From NORP309 sp964352735 (GTDB lineage: Bacteria; Pseudomonadota; Gammaproteobacteria; Xanthomonadales; Marinicellaceae), in contig CAYGTC010000006.1 of assembly GCA_964352735.1 (NCBI GenBank), forward strand, positions 65,687 through 129,686: DNA of 64,000 nucleotides. Direction: 5' to 3'. Below are positions 45,522 through 55,202 of the stretch, in pieces. Position 1 is the first letter of the stretch. Every line of letters begins with the position of its first letter. Under the pieces are notes generated by a model. The model did no database searches, was not told where the DNA came from, and saw only the letters and a list, made by a program, of their open reading frames with translations. The position numbers and the translations under genes were made by a program.

Positions 45522-46973
45522 TTAACTTTGGCAAAAAGGTATGTTACTCATTGCGTTAATGGCTTGATATTGACTATTAAAACACTTTTTATTCAGGGGC
45601 TTGCTGTCATCATCGATATCAATAATGGTGTAATCATAATCTATTGGGCAGTTGACTGATTCATATTTTTTTTGTACTACTTGACAATGGTTGGTTTTCA
45701 ATTGCTGTTTCAGTTTCTTTTTCATTTTCCTTTCAAAAGCATTGAAAGACACGTGGCTGAGGTTGCAGACTTCATCTTCCTGCATGGCTTGATATACCGA
45801 TTCCTCGCTGCTGTAGCACATTGTTTTATCACCTATTAAATCATTATTTTTGGTGACGTAAGAATAACCTTCTGTACAGAAATACTCTTGGTTATTTTTT
45901 TCTTCAGTTTCTAATCTCTTGCAATTCCCATATTTTGAAAAAGATTGACTCCACGCTTTTCTTTTACGCAATAATTGAGCGCGATTGAGTTGGCAATAAT
46001 TGTGATTGTTTATTTCATGTTTAACATCAGAATAACTGAGGTGACAGATTTTGAACTCTTCGCCAGGGAAACTCACATTGTCAACGCCAATGATCATGAA
46101 TCCATCTTGGCAATATTTCCCATCAAGAGATTTTTCATTGTTTTTAAGTATTTTACAGGAGGTGGATGTTAAGTTTAATATGGCTTTTTCTGTTGCTTCG
46201 GTGGCCTGTTTTTCAAACTTCTGCTGTTCCCATAAGTCTTGTTTGTGCATGCTTTCTAAAGTTTTATCTGAAATATTCTGATTGTAGAGTAGGGCGATGT
46301 AGTATTTGTCTGTATAAGACAATGAATGTGTGTTATTCCAAAAACCATTGTTTTTAGTCGGGTCTTGTTCTCCGGTGATGTTGTCCATTTCGTAATGCAT
46401 GATTGACTTAGGGTCATATTCTGATTCAATAAATACTGTGCGGGTATTTTTTTTGAATAAATTATCTTGGCACCATTTTCTACTTTGGCTCTGGTTGTCC
46501 ATACAGGATTGAACCAATGATTCGTTATTTAAAGAAGCTGGTCTATCAACCCTTTGATGCTCATGACCGAGTCCCAACATGTGCCCAAACTCGTGTAATA
46601 TGGTGGTTTTTCTGAAAATAACATTATCGGAGAGATCACCTAAATGTATGATGCCATTGATGGCTCCAGTGGTTGATTCATTTTTGCCACCTTTAAAAGT
46701 GATTTTATAATAATTATTCAAATGAAAAATACTGGGTTTTTTATTGGTGTAAGTGAATGTGATTCCGGTATAACGCTGCCACAATTTTGCAAATTTTTTG
46801 ACCTCATTTTTTTGTTGTTGAGTACCATCCAGAAAATAAAAAGTAATGCTGTCTTGATTCCACAATTTGGTGTCTTCATAAAAGACGAATGCAGGTGTCT
46901 GGCTAAATACCAGCAATAATATTAGTGTGGTGAAGGTGTGTATTTTTAGTCTGAAAAAGTTAACAGTTCTCAA
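45522..46973 (-). CDS. Secreted astacin-type (M12A) metalloprotease
   Basis: After a signal peptide (residues about 12-28) the protease domain shows the astacin zinc site HEFGHMLGLGHEHQR with H127, E128, H131 and H137, and the Met-turn SIMHYEM around residue 192. The pre-zinc strand (G-A-I-N-G-I-I-H-L-G) also fits. The remaining 280 residues are unusual: Lys/Glu-rich with many cysteines spaced in repeated blocks of the type C-x-Y/N-x-C-x-G-Y/F, perhaps three or more Cys-paired repeats. Function is extracellular proteolysis, with the tail possibly a binding or inhibitory domain. It ends 3 bp from the start of the region containing the DUF748 gene. Confidence 0.9.
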   Translation of the reverse strand: MRTVNFFRLKIHTFTTLILLLVFSQTPAFVFYEDTKLWNQDSITFYFLDGTQQQKNEVKKFAKLWQRYTGITFTYTNKKPSIFHLNNYYKITFKGGKNESTTGAINGIIHLGDLSDNVIFRKTTILHEFGHMLGLGHEHQRVDRPASLNNESLVQSCMDNQSQSRKWCQDNLFKKNTRTVFIESEYDPKSIMHYEMDNITGEQDPTKNNGFWNNTHSLSYTDKYYIALLYNQNISDKTLESMHKQDLWEQQKFEKQATEATEKAILNLTSTSCKILKNNEKSLDGKYCQDGFMIIGVDNVSFPGEEFKICHLSYSDVKHEINNHNYCQLNRAQLLRKRKAWSQSFSKYGNCKRLETEEKNNQEYFCTEGYSYVTKNNDLIGDKTMCYSSEESVYQAMQEDEVCNLSHVSFNAFERKMKKKLKQQLKTNHCQVVQKKYESVNCPIDYDYTIIDIDDDSKPLNKKCFNSQYQAINAMSNIPFCQS

Positions 46974-46976
46974 AGT

Positions 46977-49868
46977 TTAACCGCCTATTCCGAATTGGAC
47001 TTGTGGAAATTTCTCATCGACATTTTGACCAGATTTAATGAATACTTTATCGATAGACATTTCATGTTGTTCAATTAATTGTTGTTGGATGAATTCAGCA
47101 CGTTTTTTACTGAGCAGATTAAATTGGTCTTCTATGTCTTGTTGTTTTAACAATGTGTTCCAAGCATTTTCACTCAGCAATAACATGTCAAGACCCTGGT
47201 CTGATGTGGCTTTATTTTCAAGATTTTGCCATTGTTGTTCTGTCATTACTGATAAGTAGTGAGTTTTAACTGCTTGTTGAGTGTTTGTATCATTGAAGTC
47301 TATGGGTGCTGTCAAATTAAGTTTAGTTAACAAAGACAATTCTTGCAAGGCTTTTTTGTCACTGATGTTGTTGCTGATACCTGTCAACTCAAGAATGATT
47401 GATGGTCTTTTCTCAATGATTTGCTTCATGGCATTGAGCTTTTCCTGTTCTTGTTCTTTCAATGTGATGGTGCCAGGCACAAATTGAATGCCGCTTAAGT
47501 CTAAATCAGCGCCACCTGGTACTAATTTCCCAAGGAGTTTAAAAGGTGAAGCCACAATTCCTGTGATCAGCTTGAAAAATGCTTTAAATACCAAGCCTCC
47601 ATAACTGAATTCCGGGTCATCAATATTTCCCTTGACTGGTAAATCAATTTTCATGATGCCTTTACCGTCAGTCAAAAGGCTGACGGCTAACTTAAGTGGC
47701 AAATCAACTGCGTCCTTACTTGTGTTTTTTTGACCAAACTGTAATTGCTTAAAGGTCAAGTCATTAATTCCTTGTAACAGACTCTGATTGAGTTTGTAGT
47801 TGAATGTGAAATCGGCTTTGCCACGATTGATGGGAAAGCCAAGAAATTTACCACTATAGGGGCTGAAGTTTTGCAAATTGATATCGGTAATATCAATGGA
47901 TAAATCGGTATAGGCAGTTTCAGAAAGCGGGTTGATTTGGCCATTGATGGCTATTTTTGCGTAAACATCCAAGGCAGCATTTAAAGCCACATCAGCTTTA
48001 GATAGATTGTCGCTGGATAACCCTTTGATGGTTCCGTTGAGTTTACTTAGTTCTGTGTGGTACGGAGGGTTGACGCTTTTATCGGTGAGCTCTGTTTGTG
48101 CATCAATAAATTCAACTTGATTGATTTCAATCACCCAATCTTTATCGGTTTCATCTGAGGTTTGTTCCGAATTTGGCTGGACTTGAGGTTCTGATTGAGG
48201 TTTTGTTTCCTCACTGATCAAGTTGTTGATGTTCAATTGTTGATCATTGGTGACTTGTAATATGGTTTGAGCTTGTTCCAGAGTAATATTATTCAAAAGA
48301 ATTTTCTTTTGTATCGAATCGATTTGTGTTTCTGCTAGATTTAAAGTGTTAATCATGACAAAATCTTGTTTGTTTGCATCCAATAAATGTAAGTCTTGGA
48401 GCGTATAATCGCCTGAACTGATAAAACCTTGTTCACTCAAACTGATGTTTTGTTGTAATGATAAGCTGCCTTTTTCGATACCGATATTGATGTGTTCTGG
48501 TAGCCATGATTGCCACGTTGCCAAATCCATATCTGTAACTTTAATGTTGCTATCGACTTCAAATTTTTCCATTGCAATTGCAGCATTAAGTTCGATGTCA
48601 CCTTTTTGGGCTGAGCTCATAAGCAAATCAACCATCATACTTTGATCATTGGTATTGGTGATATTTTCAAGGGTCAAACTTTTAATTTTCACAGTGTTTG
48701 CCACAGGTTCTTGATTGTGGATTTTAATCAATTTAATTTCGTCATTTGTAATGTTCACATTTTTAATATCAAATAACCAGGGTTGTGTGTTGTCTTTTTT
48801 GGCAATGTCATTTGTTTGATTGGCTGAATCAATAGAATTCATATTGGGTAACACCAGTAAGTAGTTTTCATCAAAATGTAAACTGACTTGTGATTGGTCT
48901 GCACTGATGTTTTCTATGACGATGGATTGTTGGTTCAGATCAACATTGACTTGTGATAGTTTCAATTGTTGCAGTGAGAATTGTGGTAATGATTCTTTTG
49001 GACTGTCTAATTCAAATGCTGATAATATGAATTCATCAATGAAAAATATCGGTAAGGCCTGTTGCGATTGTTCAAATTTGATGGTGCCGTTGGCATTGAT
49101 GGTTCCATTATTATTTTTCATCTCGTGGAATAAACCATTGTTATCAGAAATAAAATCAAATAATGTGGTGGTTGACCAATTTTCTATGCGCCATTGACTG
49201 TCTAAATTAATCTGTGAAAAATTGAATGAACCTGAGATTGATGCTGTTGCATTATTTTCAGTGGCAAATGAAAGGTTAAATTGACTGTCATTGTTAATGG
49301 TAGTGAATTTGTTGTGGTTGAAATCAATATTTTTAAAAGGCAATTCAATGGGTTTACTGCCGTCATCTCTGTCAAATAACAATGAACCTTTGCTCAGGCG
49401 AATATCGTCAATATCTAAGTTGAATGTAGATTGTTCGGTAGGTTGTGGCTTTTCTTGTTGTGCTTCTTGGCCTTGATCACTTAACTGTGGGTATTTAAGT
49501 TGCGCTGTATCATCGACTTGGCTGATCTTTAATAAGAAGAATGGTTGATCAATGCTCACTTCAGATAAACTTAAGTGATTGGTTAAAGTAGACCATACAT
49601 TAAGGTTGCCGTGAATATTTTCAGCGCTAAACCATAAGGTTTGATCCTCATCATTTAGTTTTAATTGTTCAATATCCAGTGCAATGGAGTAGGGGTTAAA
49701 AGACACCCCAGATAAAGTGGCATTGGAATTTAATTGCTCATTGACGACGACTTTCAGTTGTTTTTCAACAAAATATGGAACAGCAAAAAACCCGAGAGTA
49801 GAGTAAAGGAGGAATAAAACCACCATCCAGAAGGTAATGGATTTATAGAGCGGTCTTTTACTGTCCAT
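46977..49868 (-). CDS. DUF748 (AsmA-like) envelope protein
   Basis: The 963-residue protein has one N-terminal membrane helix (SITFWMVVLFLLYSTLGFFAV), then a long beta-rich region with the DUF748 start VEKQLKVVVNEQLNSNATLSGVSFNP-type pattern (broken here into shorter pieces), an acidic/Gln-Thr-rich linker near residue 560, and a C-terminal DUF748 part with LTDGKGIMKIDLPVKGN and LDLSGIQFVPGTITL. The family belongs to the AsmA-like group that spans the periplasm and is linked to lipid transport and outer-membrane integrity. AGGGAGA precedes the ATG. It lies 3 bp before the astacin gene on the same strand, so they are probably co-transcribed. Confidence 0.9.
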   Translation of the reverse strand: MDSKRPLYKSITFWMVVLFLLYSTLGFFAVPYFVEKQLKVVVNEQLNSNATLSGVSFNPYSIALDIEQLKLNDEDQTLWFSAENIHGNLNVWSTLTNHLSLSEVSIDQPFFLLKISQVDDTAQLKYPQLSDQGQEAQQEKPQPTEQSTFNLDIDDIRLSKGSLLFDRDDGSKPIELPFKNIDFNHNKFTTINNDSQFNLSFATENNATASISGSFNFSQINLDSQWRIENWSTTTLFDFISDNNGLFHEMKNNNGTINANGTIKFEQSQQALPIFFIDEFILSAFELDSPKESLPQFSLQQLKLSQVNVDLNQQSIVIENISADQSQVSLHFDENYLLVLPNMNSIDSANQTNDIAKKDNTQPWLFDIKNVNITNDEIKLIKIHNQEPVANTVKIKSLTLENITNTNDQSMMVDLLMSSAQKGDIELNAAIAMEKFEVDSNIKVTDMDLATWQSWLPEHINIGIEKGSLSLQQNISLSEQGFISSGDYTLQDLHLLDANKQDFVMINTLNLAETQIDSIQKKILLNNITLEQAQTILQVTNDQQLNINNLISEETKPQSEPQVQPNSEQTSDETDKDWVIEINQVEFIDAQTELTDKSVNPPYHTELSKLNGTIKGLSSDNLSKADVALNAALDVYAKIAINGQINPLSETAYTDLSIDITDINLQNFSPYSGKFLGFPINRGKADFTFNYKLNQSLLQGINDLTFKQLQFGQKNTSKDAVDLPLKLAVSLLTDGKGIMKIDLPVKGNIDDPEFSYGGLVFKAFFKLITGIVASPFKLLGKLVPGGADLDLSGIQFVPGTITLKEQEQEKLNAMKQIIEKRPSIILELTGISNNISDKKALQELSLLTKLNLTAPIDFNDTNTQQAVKTHYLSVMTEQQWQNLENKATSDQGLDMLLLSENAWNTLLKQQDIEDQFNLLSKKRAEFIQQQLIEQHEMSIDKVFIKSGQNVDEKFPQVQFGIGG

Positions 49869-49938
49869 ATTGATATTGTATCTCCCTAAGGGTTAATAAT
49901 GTGTTAACAGGATGTGAAGATTTCATTTTAATGATTAT

Positions 49939-51972
49939 TTATTTTACTCTCATGCCTGCTTCAGCTCCGTTATCAGGTGCTAATACGAATATGTCTTTAC
50001 CGCCAGGTCCTGCGGCTAAAACCATTCCTTCAGATACGCCGAAACGCATTTTTCTAGGTGCTAAATTGGCCACCATGACAGTATTTTTGCCAATCAAATC
50101 TTCTGGTTGATAAGCTGATTTGATGCCCGCAAATACATTTTTTTGTTGACCGCCCAAATCAAGGGTCAGCTGTAATAACTTGTCAGCACCCTTAACATGT
50201 TTTGCATCAACGATGGTGACCACGCGTAAATCGATTTTAGAGAAATCATCAAAACTGATTTCTTGACTGATCGGATCATTACTCAGATGTGGACTTAATG
50301 TTTCAGTTTTTTCTGAGGCTGATTGCAGATCCTCTTTAGATTCTTCGGTCATCATTTCTACTGATTTCATTTCAATTCTGGTAATCAATGGTTTGAATTT
50401 GTTGATTTCATGATTTAATAAGGGCTGTTTGATGGATTGCCAGTCATTCAGTTCAGTTTTCAAGAATATTGCGGCCTTTTCTGCGGTATCTGGTACAACC
50501 GGCGCCAGCCATGTGATCAAAACTCTGAATAAATTGATCCCTGTTGAACAAATCTGATGAACCTCTTGTTGTTTATCCTCATCTTTGATGCCTTTCCATG
50601 GTTCCATATCTGAAATGTATTGATTGGCCTTGTCTGCAAGTGCCATAATGTTTCTTATGGCAGCTGAATATTTTCTGGCAACAAATAATGCTGCGATTTC
50701 ATCAGATTGGTCAATAAAATTTTGATAAAGTTCCGCTTGGTGAAGTTCAGAAGCCAGCTTTCCATCAAATTTTTTCTTGATGAAGCCTGCACATCTGCTG
50801 GCAATGTTGACAATTTTTCCAACTAAATCAGAATTGACTTTGGTGACAAAATCTTCCAAATTAAGATCAATATCCACGACTTTATCTGAAAGTTTGGCTG
50901 CATAATAATAACGTAAGTAATCTGGCTCAAAATGTTTTAAATAGGTCGATGCATTAATGAATGTTCCACGAGACTTTGACATTTTCTTACCGTTGACCGT
51001 AATAAATCCATGAACAAATACAGAGTCTGGTACTTTTAACTCTGATCCGTATAACATCGCTGGCCAGAATAAACTGTGGAAGTACAAAATGTCTTTGCCT
51101 ACAAAATGCACCATTTGAGTCTTGGAATCTGGTGATATCCAATCATCAATGTTTTCACCGTTTTTATCACAAACATATTTGAGGGCGGCCAGATAACCAA
51201 CAGGAGCATCTAACCACACATAAAAATACTTGTCTTGAGTACCTGGAATTTGGAAGCCAAAATAGGGAGCATCTCTGGAAATGTCCCATGATTGAAGTCC
51301 TGCCTCAAACCATTCTTTGAGTTTGTTGATCACTTCATCTTGTAAGGCGCCTTTATTCATCCAGTCTTTCAGAACATCTTCAAAGTTTTTTAAATTAACA
51401 AAATAATGCAATGATTCTTTTATTATCGGTGTGGCTCCAGAAATTACTGAGCGGGGGTTGATGACTTCTGTGGCATTATAGGTGGCAGCACATACCTCGC
51501 AATTATCGCCGTATTGATCTTCTGCTCCACATTTGGGGCACTCACCTTTCACAAAGCGATCGGCCAAAAACATTTTTTTCTCAGGGTCAAACAGTTGTTC
51601 AACAACTTTGGTATCGATGTGCCCATTTTTTTGTAAGGCTTCATAGATGCGATTGACCATCAGTTGATTTTCTTGAGAATGCGTACTGTGGTAGTGATCA
51701 TAGGAAATATTAAAGTCCTGTAATACTTGCCAATGTTGTGCTCTGGTACTTTCAACGAAAACTTCTGGTGTTATGCCTTCTCTCTCAGCACGGAGCATGA
51801 TTGGTGCACCATGTGCATCTTCGGCACATAAAAAGCGTACTTTTCTGCCTAATGAACGATTAACACGTGCCCAAATATCCGACTGGGTGTGTTCTAATAG
51901 GTGTCCTAAATGCAATGCACCATTGGCATATGGTAGTGCAGAGGTAATAAAAAGTTTTCTGGAATCAGTCAT
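49939..51972 (-). CDS. metG: Methionyl-tRNA synthetase
   Basis: MetG charges tRNA-Met. The catalytic HLGH motif is at residues 21-24, a zinc site is formed by CPKCGAEDQYGDNCEVC, and GKKMSKSRG is the KMSKS loop. The C-terminal region (about 575-677) is the OB-fold tRNA-binding and dimerisation domain with DLRVVTIVDAKHVKGADKLL. The 677-residue length is normal. The start follows a weak Shine-Dalgarno. It is divergent from trpE across a 253-bp gap. Confidence 0.97.
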   Translation of the reverse strand: MTDSRKLFITSALPYANGALHLGHLLEHTQSDIWARVNRSLGRKVRFLCAEDAHGAPIMLRAEREGITPEVFVESTRAQHWQVLQDFNISYDHYHSTHSQENQLMVNRIYEALQKNGHIDTKVVEQLFDPEKKMFLADRFVKGECPKCGAEDQYGDNCEVCAATYNATEVINPRSVISGATPIIKESLHYFVNLKNFEDVLKDWMNKGALQDEVINKLKEWFEAGLQSWDISRDAPYFGFQIPGTQDKYFYVWLDAPVGYLAALKYVCDKNGENIDDWISPDSKTQMVHFVGKDILYFHSLFWPAMLYGSELKVPDSVFVHGFITVNGKKMSKSRGTFINASTYLKHFEPDYLRYYYAAKLSDKVVDIDLNLEDFVTKVNSDLVGKIVNIASRCAGFIKKKFDGKLASELHQAELYQNFIDQSDEIAALFVARKYSAAIRNIMALADKANQYISDMEPWKGIKDEDKQQEVHQICSTGINLFRVLITWLAPVVPDTAEKAAIFLKTELNDWQSIKQPLLNHEINKFKPLITRIEMKSVEMMTEESKEDLQSASEKTETLSPHLSNDPISQEISFDDFSKIDLRVVTIVDAKHVKGADKLLQLTLDLGGQQKNVFAGIKSAYQPEDLIGKNTVMVANLAPRKMRFGVSEGMVLAAGPGGKDIFVLAPDNGAEAGMRVK

Positions 51973-52225
51973 TGAGTCTTATTTGTTAAAATAATTTAAT
52001 AAAGGTTTATTATCTCACTAATAGTAGATGAGCTAAATGCTTTTGATGAGGATTAGTTAAAATTTTATTCAAGTCGTTAATAAAAGAATCATATGGATGA
52101 GATTCCATAGATCAAAATTACAATTTTTGAATAAATCACTTGATAATTTATAAAATGGTTAGCATCTGGTCATTTTGCGCATAAAATGGCTGTTATTTCT
52201 ATTAAACATTAATCAGTCACTTAAT

Positions 52226-53707
52226 ATGCTCACTCAACAACAATTCGAAGAATATTTACACCAAGGTTACAACCGCATTCCAATGTATCGCTGTATCTCA
52301 GCGGATTTAGATACACCTTTGAGTGCCTGGCTTAAATTGGCCAATGGTAAAAATACTTTTTTATTGGAGTCAGTGGTTGGTGGTTCACGTTGGGGAAGGT
52401 ATTCTATCATTGGACTTTCAGCGGACACCAGTTATACCGCTAGAGATGATCAGATTACCAAATATGTGCTGGGTGAAATTGAAGAATCTTACAGTTGTGA
52501 AAATGTATTGGATGAACTCAGAAACATAAAAAACGAATACAAGGTACCAAAAATCAATGAGTTACCTGCTTTTAGTGGTGGGCTGGTTGGTTATTTGGGC
52601 TATGAAATCATTGAGCACATTGAAGATAAGCTCAAAGGCAAAACACCAACTGATCAATTACACATCCCTGATGTTCACTTGATGGTGGCAGAAGAAATCG
52701 CCGTTTTTGATAATCTGGCAGGAAAAGTCTGGATTATTATTCATGCCGATGGTGAAGATGAAATGGCTTTTGCTAAGGGGCAAAAAAGATTGGATGAACT
52801 CAGCCATCGTTTAAGGAGTGGATCAGTGGGATATACCACTGATCATAATGCTGTCCCAAACACTGATGAAGCAAAAATCGACATGAGCTTTACTCAACAG
52901 CAATTTGAATCTGCGGTTGCTGAATGCAAAGATTTAATCAGTTCAGGTGATATCATGCAAGTGGTTTTATCTCAACGCATGAGTATGCCTTTTACTGCAC
53001 GACCCATGGATGTTTATAGAGCGTTGAGGGCATCAAACCCGAGTCCGTACATGTATTTTATGGACTTTGCAGATTATCAAGTGGTGGGTTCTTCCCCAGA
53101 AGTTTTGGTTCGAAAAATGGGTGATACTGTTACTATACGGCCTATTGCAGGAACTCGACCAAGAGGAAAAACCCCTGAAGAAGATGCCAAATACGAACAA
53201 GAATTGTTAAATGATCCAAAAGAATTGGCAGAGCATTTAATGTTGATTGATCTTGGTCGCAATGATATTGGTCGTGTTGCACAAACCGGTTCTGTGGATT
53301 TGGTTGACAAAATGGTTATTGAACGTTATTCACATGTCATGCATATTGTTTCTGAAGTGCAAGGAAAATTAAAGGAAGATAAGGATAATATAGATGTCAT
53401 AAAAGCGGTTTTTCCAGCAGGGACACTTTCAGGTGCAGCTAAAGTTCGTGCGATGGAAGTGATCGCAGATTTAGAACCTATTAAACGCAATGTCTATGCC
53501 GGAGCTGTTGGCTATTGGGGATGGCATGATGACATGGATTGGGCGATTGCCATTCGTACCGCCGTTATTAAAGATGAAAAACTGCATGTCCAAGCCGGTG
53601 CTGGTCTTGTAGCAGACAGCGAACCCTCAAAAGAGTGGCAAGAAACCCTCAACAAAGGCAAGGCCGTTTTTAATGCCGTTCGTATCGCAACCTCAGGAGA
53701 GCTATGA
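52226..53707 (+). CDS. trpE: Anthranilate synthase component I
   Basis: TrpE converts chorismate to anthranilate using ammonia from TrpG. The sequence has the N-terminal regulatory motif LLESVVGGSRWGRYSI (with the Trp-binding LLES), and the catalytic domain includes MQVVLSQRM, IRPIAGTRPRG, LMLIDLGRNDIGRVA and PAGTLSGAAKVRAMEVI. A TTG at 52175 would add 17 residues without family support, so the ATG at 52226 (MLTQQQFEEYLHQGYN) is chosen. No tryptophan-rich leader peptide is visible upstream. The end overlaps trpG by 4 bp. Confidence 0.96.
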   Translation: MLTQQQFEEYLHQGYNRIPMYRCISADLDTPLSAWLKLANGKNTFLLESVVGGSRWGRYSIIGLSADTSYTARDDQITKYVLGEIEESYSCENVLDELRNIKNEYKVPKINELPAFSGGLVGYLGYEIIEHIEDKLKGKTPTDQLHIPDVHLMVAEEIAVFDNLAGKVWIIIHADGEDEMAFAKGQKRLDELSHRLRSGSVGYTTDHNAVPNTDEAKIDMSFTQQQFESAVAECKDLISSGDIMQVVLSQRMSMPFTARPMDVYRALRASNPSPYMYFMDFADYQVVGSSPEVLVRKMGDTVTIRPIAGTRPRGKTPEEDAKYEQELLNDPKELAEHLMLIDLGRNDIGRVAQTGSVDLVDKMVIERYSHVMHIVSEVQGKLKEDKDNIDVIKAVFPAGTLSGAAKVRAMEVIADLEPIKRNVYAGAVGYWGWHDDMDWAIAIRTAVIKDEKLHVQAGAGLVADSEPSKEWQETLNKGKAVFNAVRIATSGEL

Positions 53708-54288
53708 TGTTATTAATGATCGATAATTATGATTCATTTACGTATAATTTAGTCCAATATTTTGGCGAGTTGGGTTGTGATGTTGAGGTTTACCGAAATG
53801 ATGAAATCTCAGTAGAAAAAGCCCTCAAGTTGAAACCGAGTCATGTGGTCATTTCTCCAGGACCTTGTAATCCAGATTTGGCAGGCATATCAATGGACAT
53901 GATTAAAGCATGTGCTGGTCAGGTTCCTTTATTAGGGGTCTGTTTGGGGCATCAATCTATTGGGCAAGTTTTTGGCGGCAATGTGATAAAGGCCAAAACC
54001 ATAATGCATGGTAAGACTTCTGTTGTGCACCATAATGGGACTTCGGTTTTTAGTGAAATTAATGATTCATTCAAAGTAACGCGTTACCATTCTTTGGTTG
54101 TTGAAAAATCCTCTTTACCTGAACAATTAGAAATAACAGCTTGGACCGAAGATGATCAAGGGGAGTTTGATGAGATCATGGGTTTTAGGCACAATGAATA
54201 TGCCATCAGTGGCGTGCAATTTCATCCTGAGAGTATACTTACCGAACATGGTCACTTAATGTTAAAAAATTTCCTTGATGGCAAATAG
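53704..54288 (+). CDS. trpG: Anthranilate synthase component II (glutamine amidotransferase)
   Basis: TrpG hydrolyses glutamine to supply ammonia to TrpE; the same type can also serve PabB. The class I amidotransferase triad is seen: Cys in GVCLGHQSIG and His/Glu in GVQFHPESI. Length 194 is typical of TrpG/PabA. The ATGA overlap with trpE means translational coupling. No trpD or trpC follows; a terminator closes the operon 35 bp after the stop. Confidence 0.95.
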   Translation: MMLLMIDNYDSFTYNLVQYFGELGCDVEVYRNDEISVEKALKLKPSHVVISPGPCNPDLAGISMDMIKACAGQVPLLGVCLGHQSIGQVFGGNVIKAKTIMHGKTSVVHHNGTSVFSEINDSFKVTRYHSLVVEKSSLPEQLEITAWTEDDQGEFDEIMGFRHNEYAISGVQFHPESILTEHGHLMLKNFLDGK

Positions 54289-54322
54289 ATTAATCTGAAT
54301 ACCCATTCTTTATTGATATTGT

Positions 54323-54352
54323 AACAGCCTTATTTGATAAGGCTGTTGTTTT
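54323..54352 (+). terminator. Intrinsic terminator of trpEG
   Basis: AACAGCCTTAT at 54323-54333 pairs with ATAAGGCTGTT at 54337-54347 over a 3-base loop, followed by GTTTTC. The 11-bp perfect stem and position 35 bp after trpG make this the operon's end. Confidence 0.85.
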
Positions 54353-54552
54353 CTAATACACCTTAATCAATAGTTGCGGCTCATTTTTTTATCGCATATC
54401 AAATACTCTGAGGATCATATACAACAGAAAAACACCCTTCTTTTTTTATTTCTTTTTAAATTAATCGTATTTATTTTTTTGTTTTGTCGCGTATATAAGT
54501 AAGAACCATAAATGAGTCAGCAGTTACTTCGATGATGACCAAGCCTGGTTAA

Positions 54553-54671
54553 ACCGAATATTTCATCATAGAATTCATTCAGGTACAAAGTGTACTTTTA
54601 AAAACTCGTTTAACGTCATGTTTTTCATGGATAAAATCAAGCTTTTTACCGTTTTGATGAAATATTTGGGT
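54553..54671 (+). repeat. Dispersed TIR element, short form (copy D)
   Basis: The 119-bp unit runs from ACCGAATATTTCATCA to TGATGAAATATTTGGGT, so the termini are a long inverted repeat. It contains GTACA-AAG-TGTAC and TCATG-TTTTT-CATGG. The left part (TCATCATAGAAT) matches the long copy's far end, then joins ATTCAGG, so the internal deletion has a different junction from the copy at 21361. Confidence 0.88.
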
Positions 54672-54762
54672 AAAGTTTCAATATCCATTTCTCATGTAAT
54701 TGACCAGAAAAAAATGATTAAAAATGGTGTGATGGTTTATTGAATGACATTTAATTATTAAT

Positions 54763-55116
54763 ATGAAGACAACAATGAAAAATTTAATTTTACTGATTTT
54801 AGCTATATTTTTGACCAACCCACAAGTTTTTGCAGGAGAAGTTTATTGGCAAACACAAGAAAACACATTCCAATCAAGGCAAAATTGTTCCATCAATGGC
54901 CATTCCCATAATGATACATTACAAGTTTCTGAGTTTTGGTTAGACTGCGGAGATAATAATATTAAACCCATTAAAACGGGTCCAGTCTCTGGTCGCTCGA
55001 TTGTTAACTTTGCAGGAGAAGCTAAACTAATATGTAAAGTCGATGTTTCACAATTTGGCCGAAATGATGACTTTTTCCTTCTTTTAGACTGTCAACAGCC
55101 CAGTCATAAAAAATAG
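54763..55116 (+). CDS. Small secreted protein of unknown function
   Basis: The 117-residue protein has a signal peptide (NLILLILAIFLTNPQVFA, cleavage before GEVYW) and four cysteines, one pair each in QNCSIN and DCGDNN and later LICKV and LLLDCQQ, consistent with two disulfides in the periplasm. An in-frame ATG at 54775 is an alternative start, also leaving a signal peptide. No family was recognised. It is monocistronic, followed by a stem-loop at 55144. Confidence 0.72.
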   Translation: MKTTMKNLILLILAIFLTNPQVFAGEVYWQTQENTFQSRQNCSINGHSHNDTLQVSEFWLDCGDNNIKPIKTGPVSGRSIVNFAGEAKLICKVDVSQFGRNDDFFLLLDCQQPSHKK

Positions 55117-55143
55117 CAGACAGTCGAAAAAGTAACCATAATA

Positions 55144-55181
55144 TTGACCTTTACTTAATTCATAAAATAAGTAAAGGTCAA
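55144..55181. terminator. Stem-loop between convergent genes
   Basis: TTGACCTTTACTTA at 55144-55157 pairs perfectly with TAAGTAAAGGTCAA at 55168-55181, a 14-bp stem with a 10-base loop. It lies between the convergent genes ending at 55116 and 55203 and is probably a shared terminator. The T-run on either side is weak. Confidence 0.7.
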
Positions 55182-55202
55182 ATTTGATGATGATTATTTT
55201 AT

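Larger units (their letters stand above)
54289..54762. other. Intergenic region after trpG
   Basis: The 474-bp gap contains the trpEG terminator (54323-54352), an AT-rich stretch with a long T-run near 54440-54480, and a short-form dispersed element (54553-54671). The rest should hold the promoter for the small secreted protein at 54763. No gene was recognised. Confidence 0.6.

Noticed and set aside
52175..52225. Possible trp leader or longer TrpE start (TTG at 52175; tiny ORF at 52186)
   Set aside because: The extension has no family support, the tiny ORF contains no tryptophan codons, and there is no antiterminator/terminator pair, so I see no attenuator.
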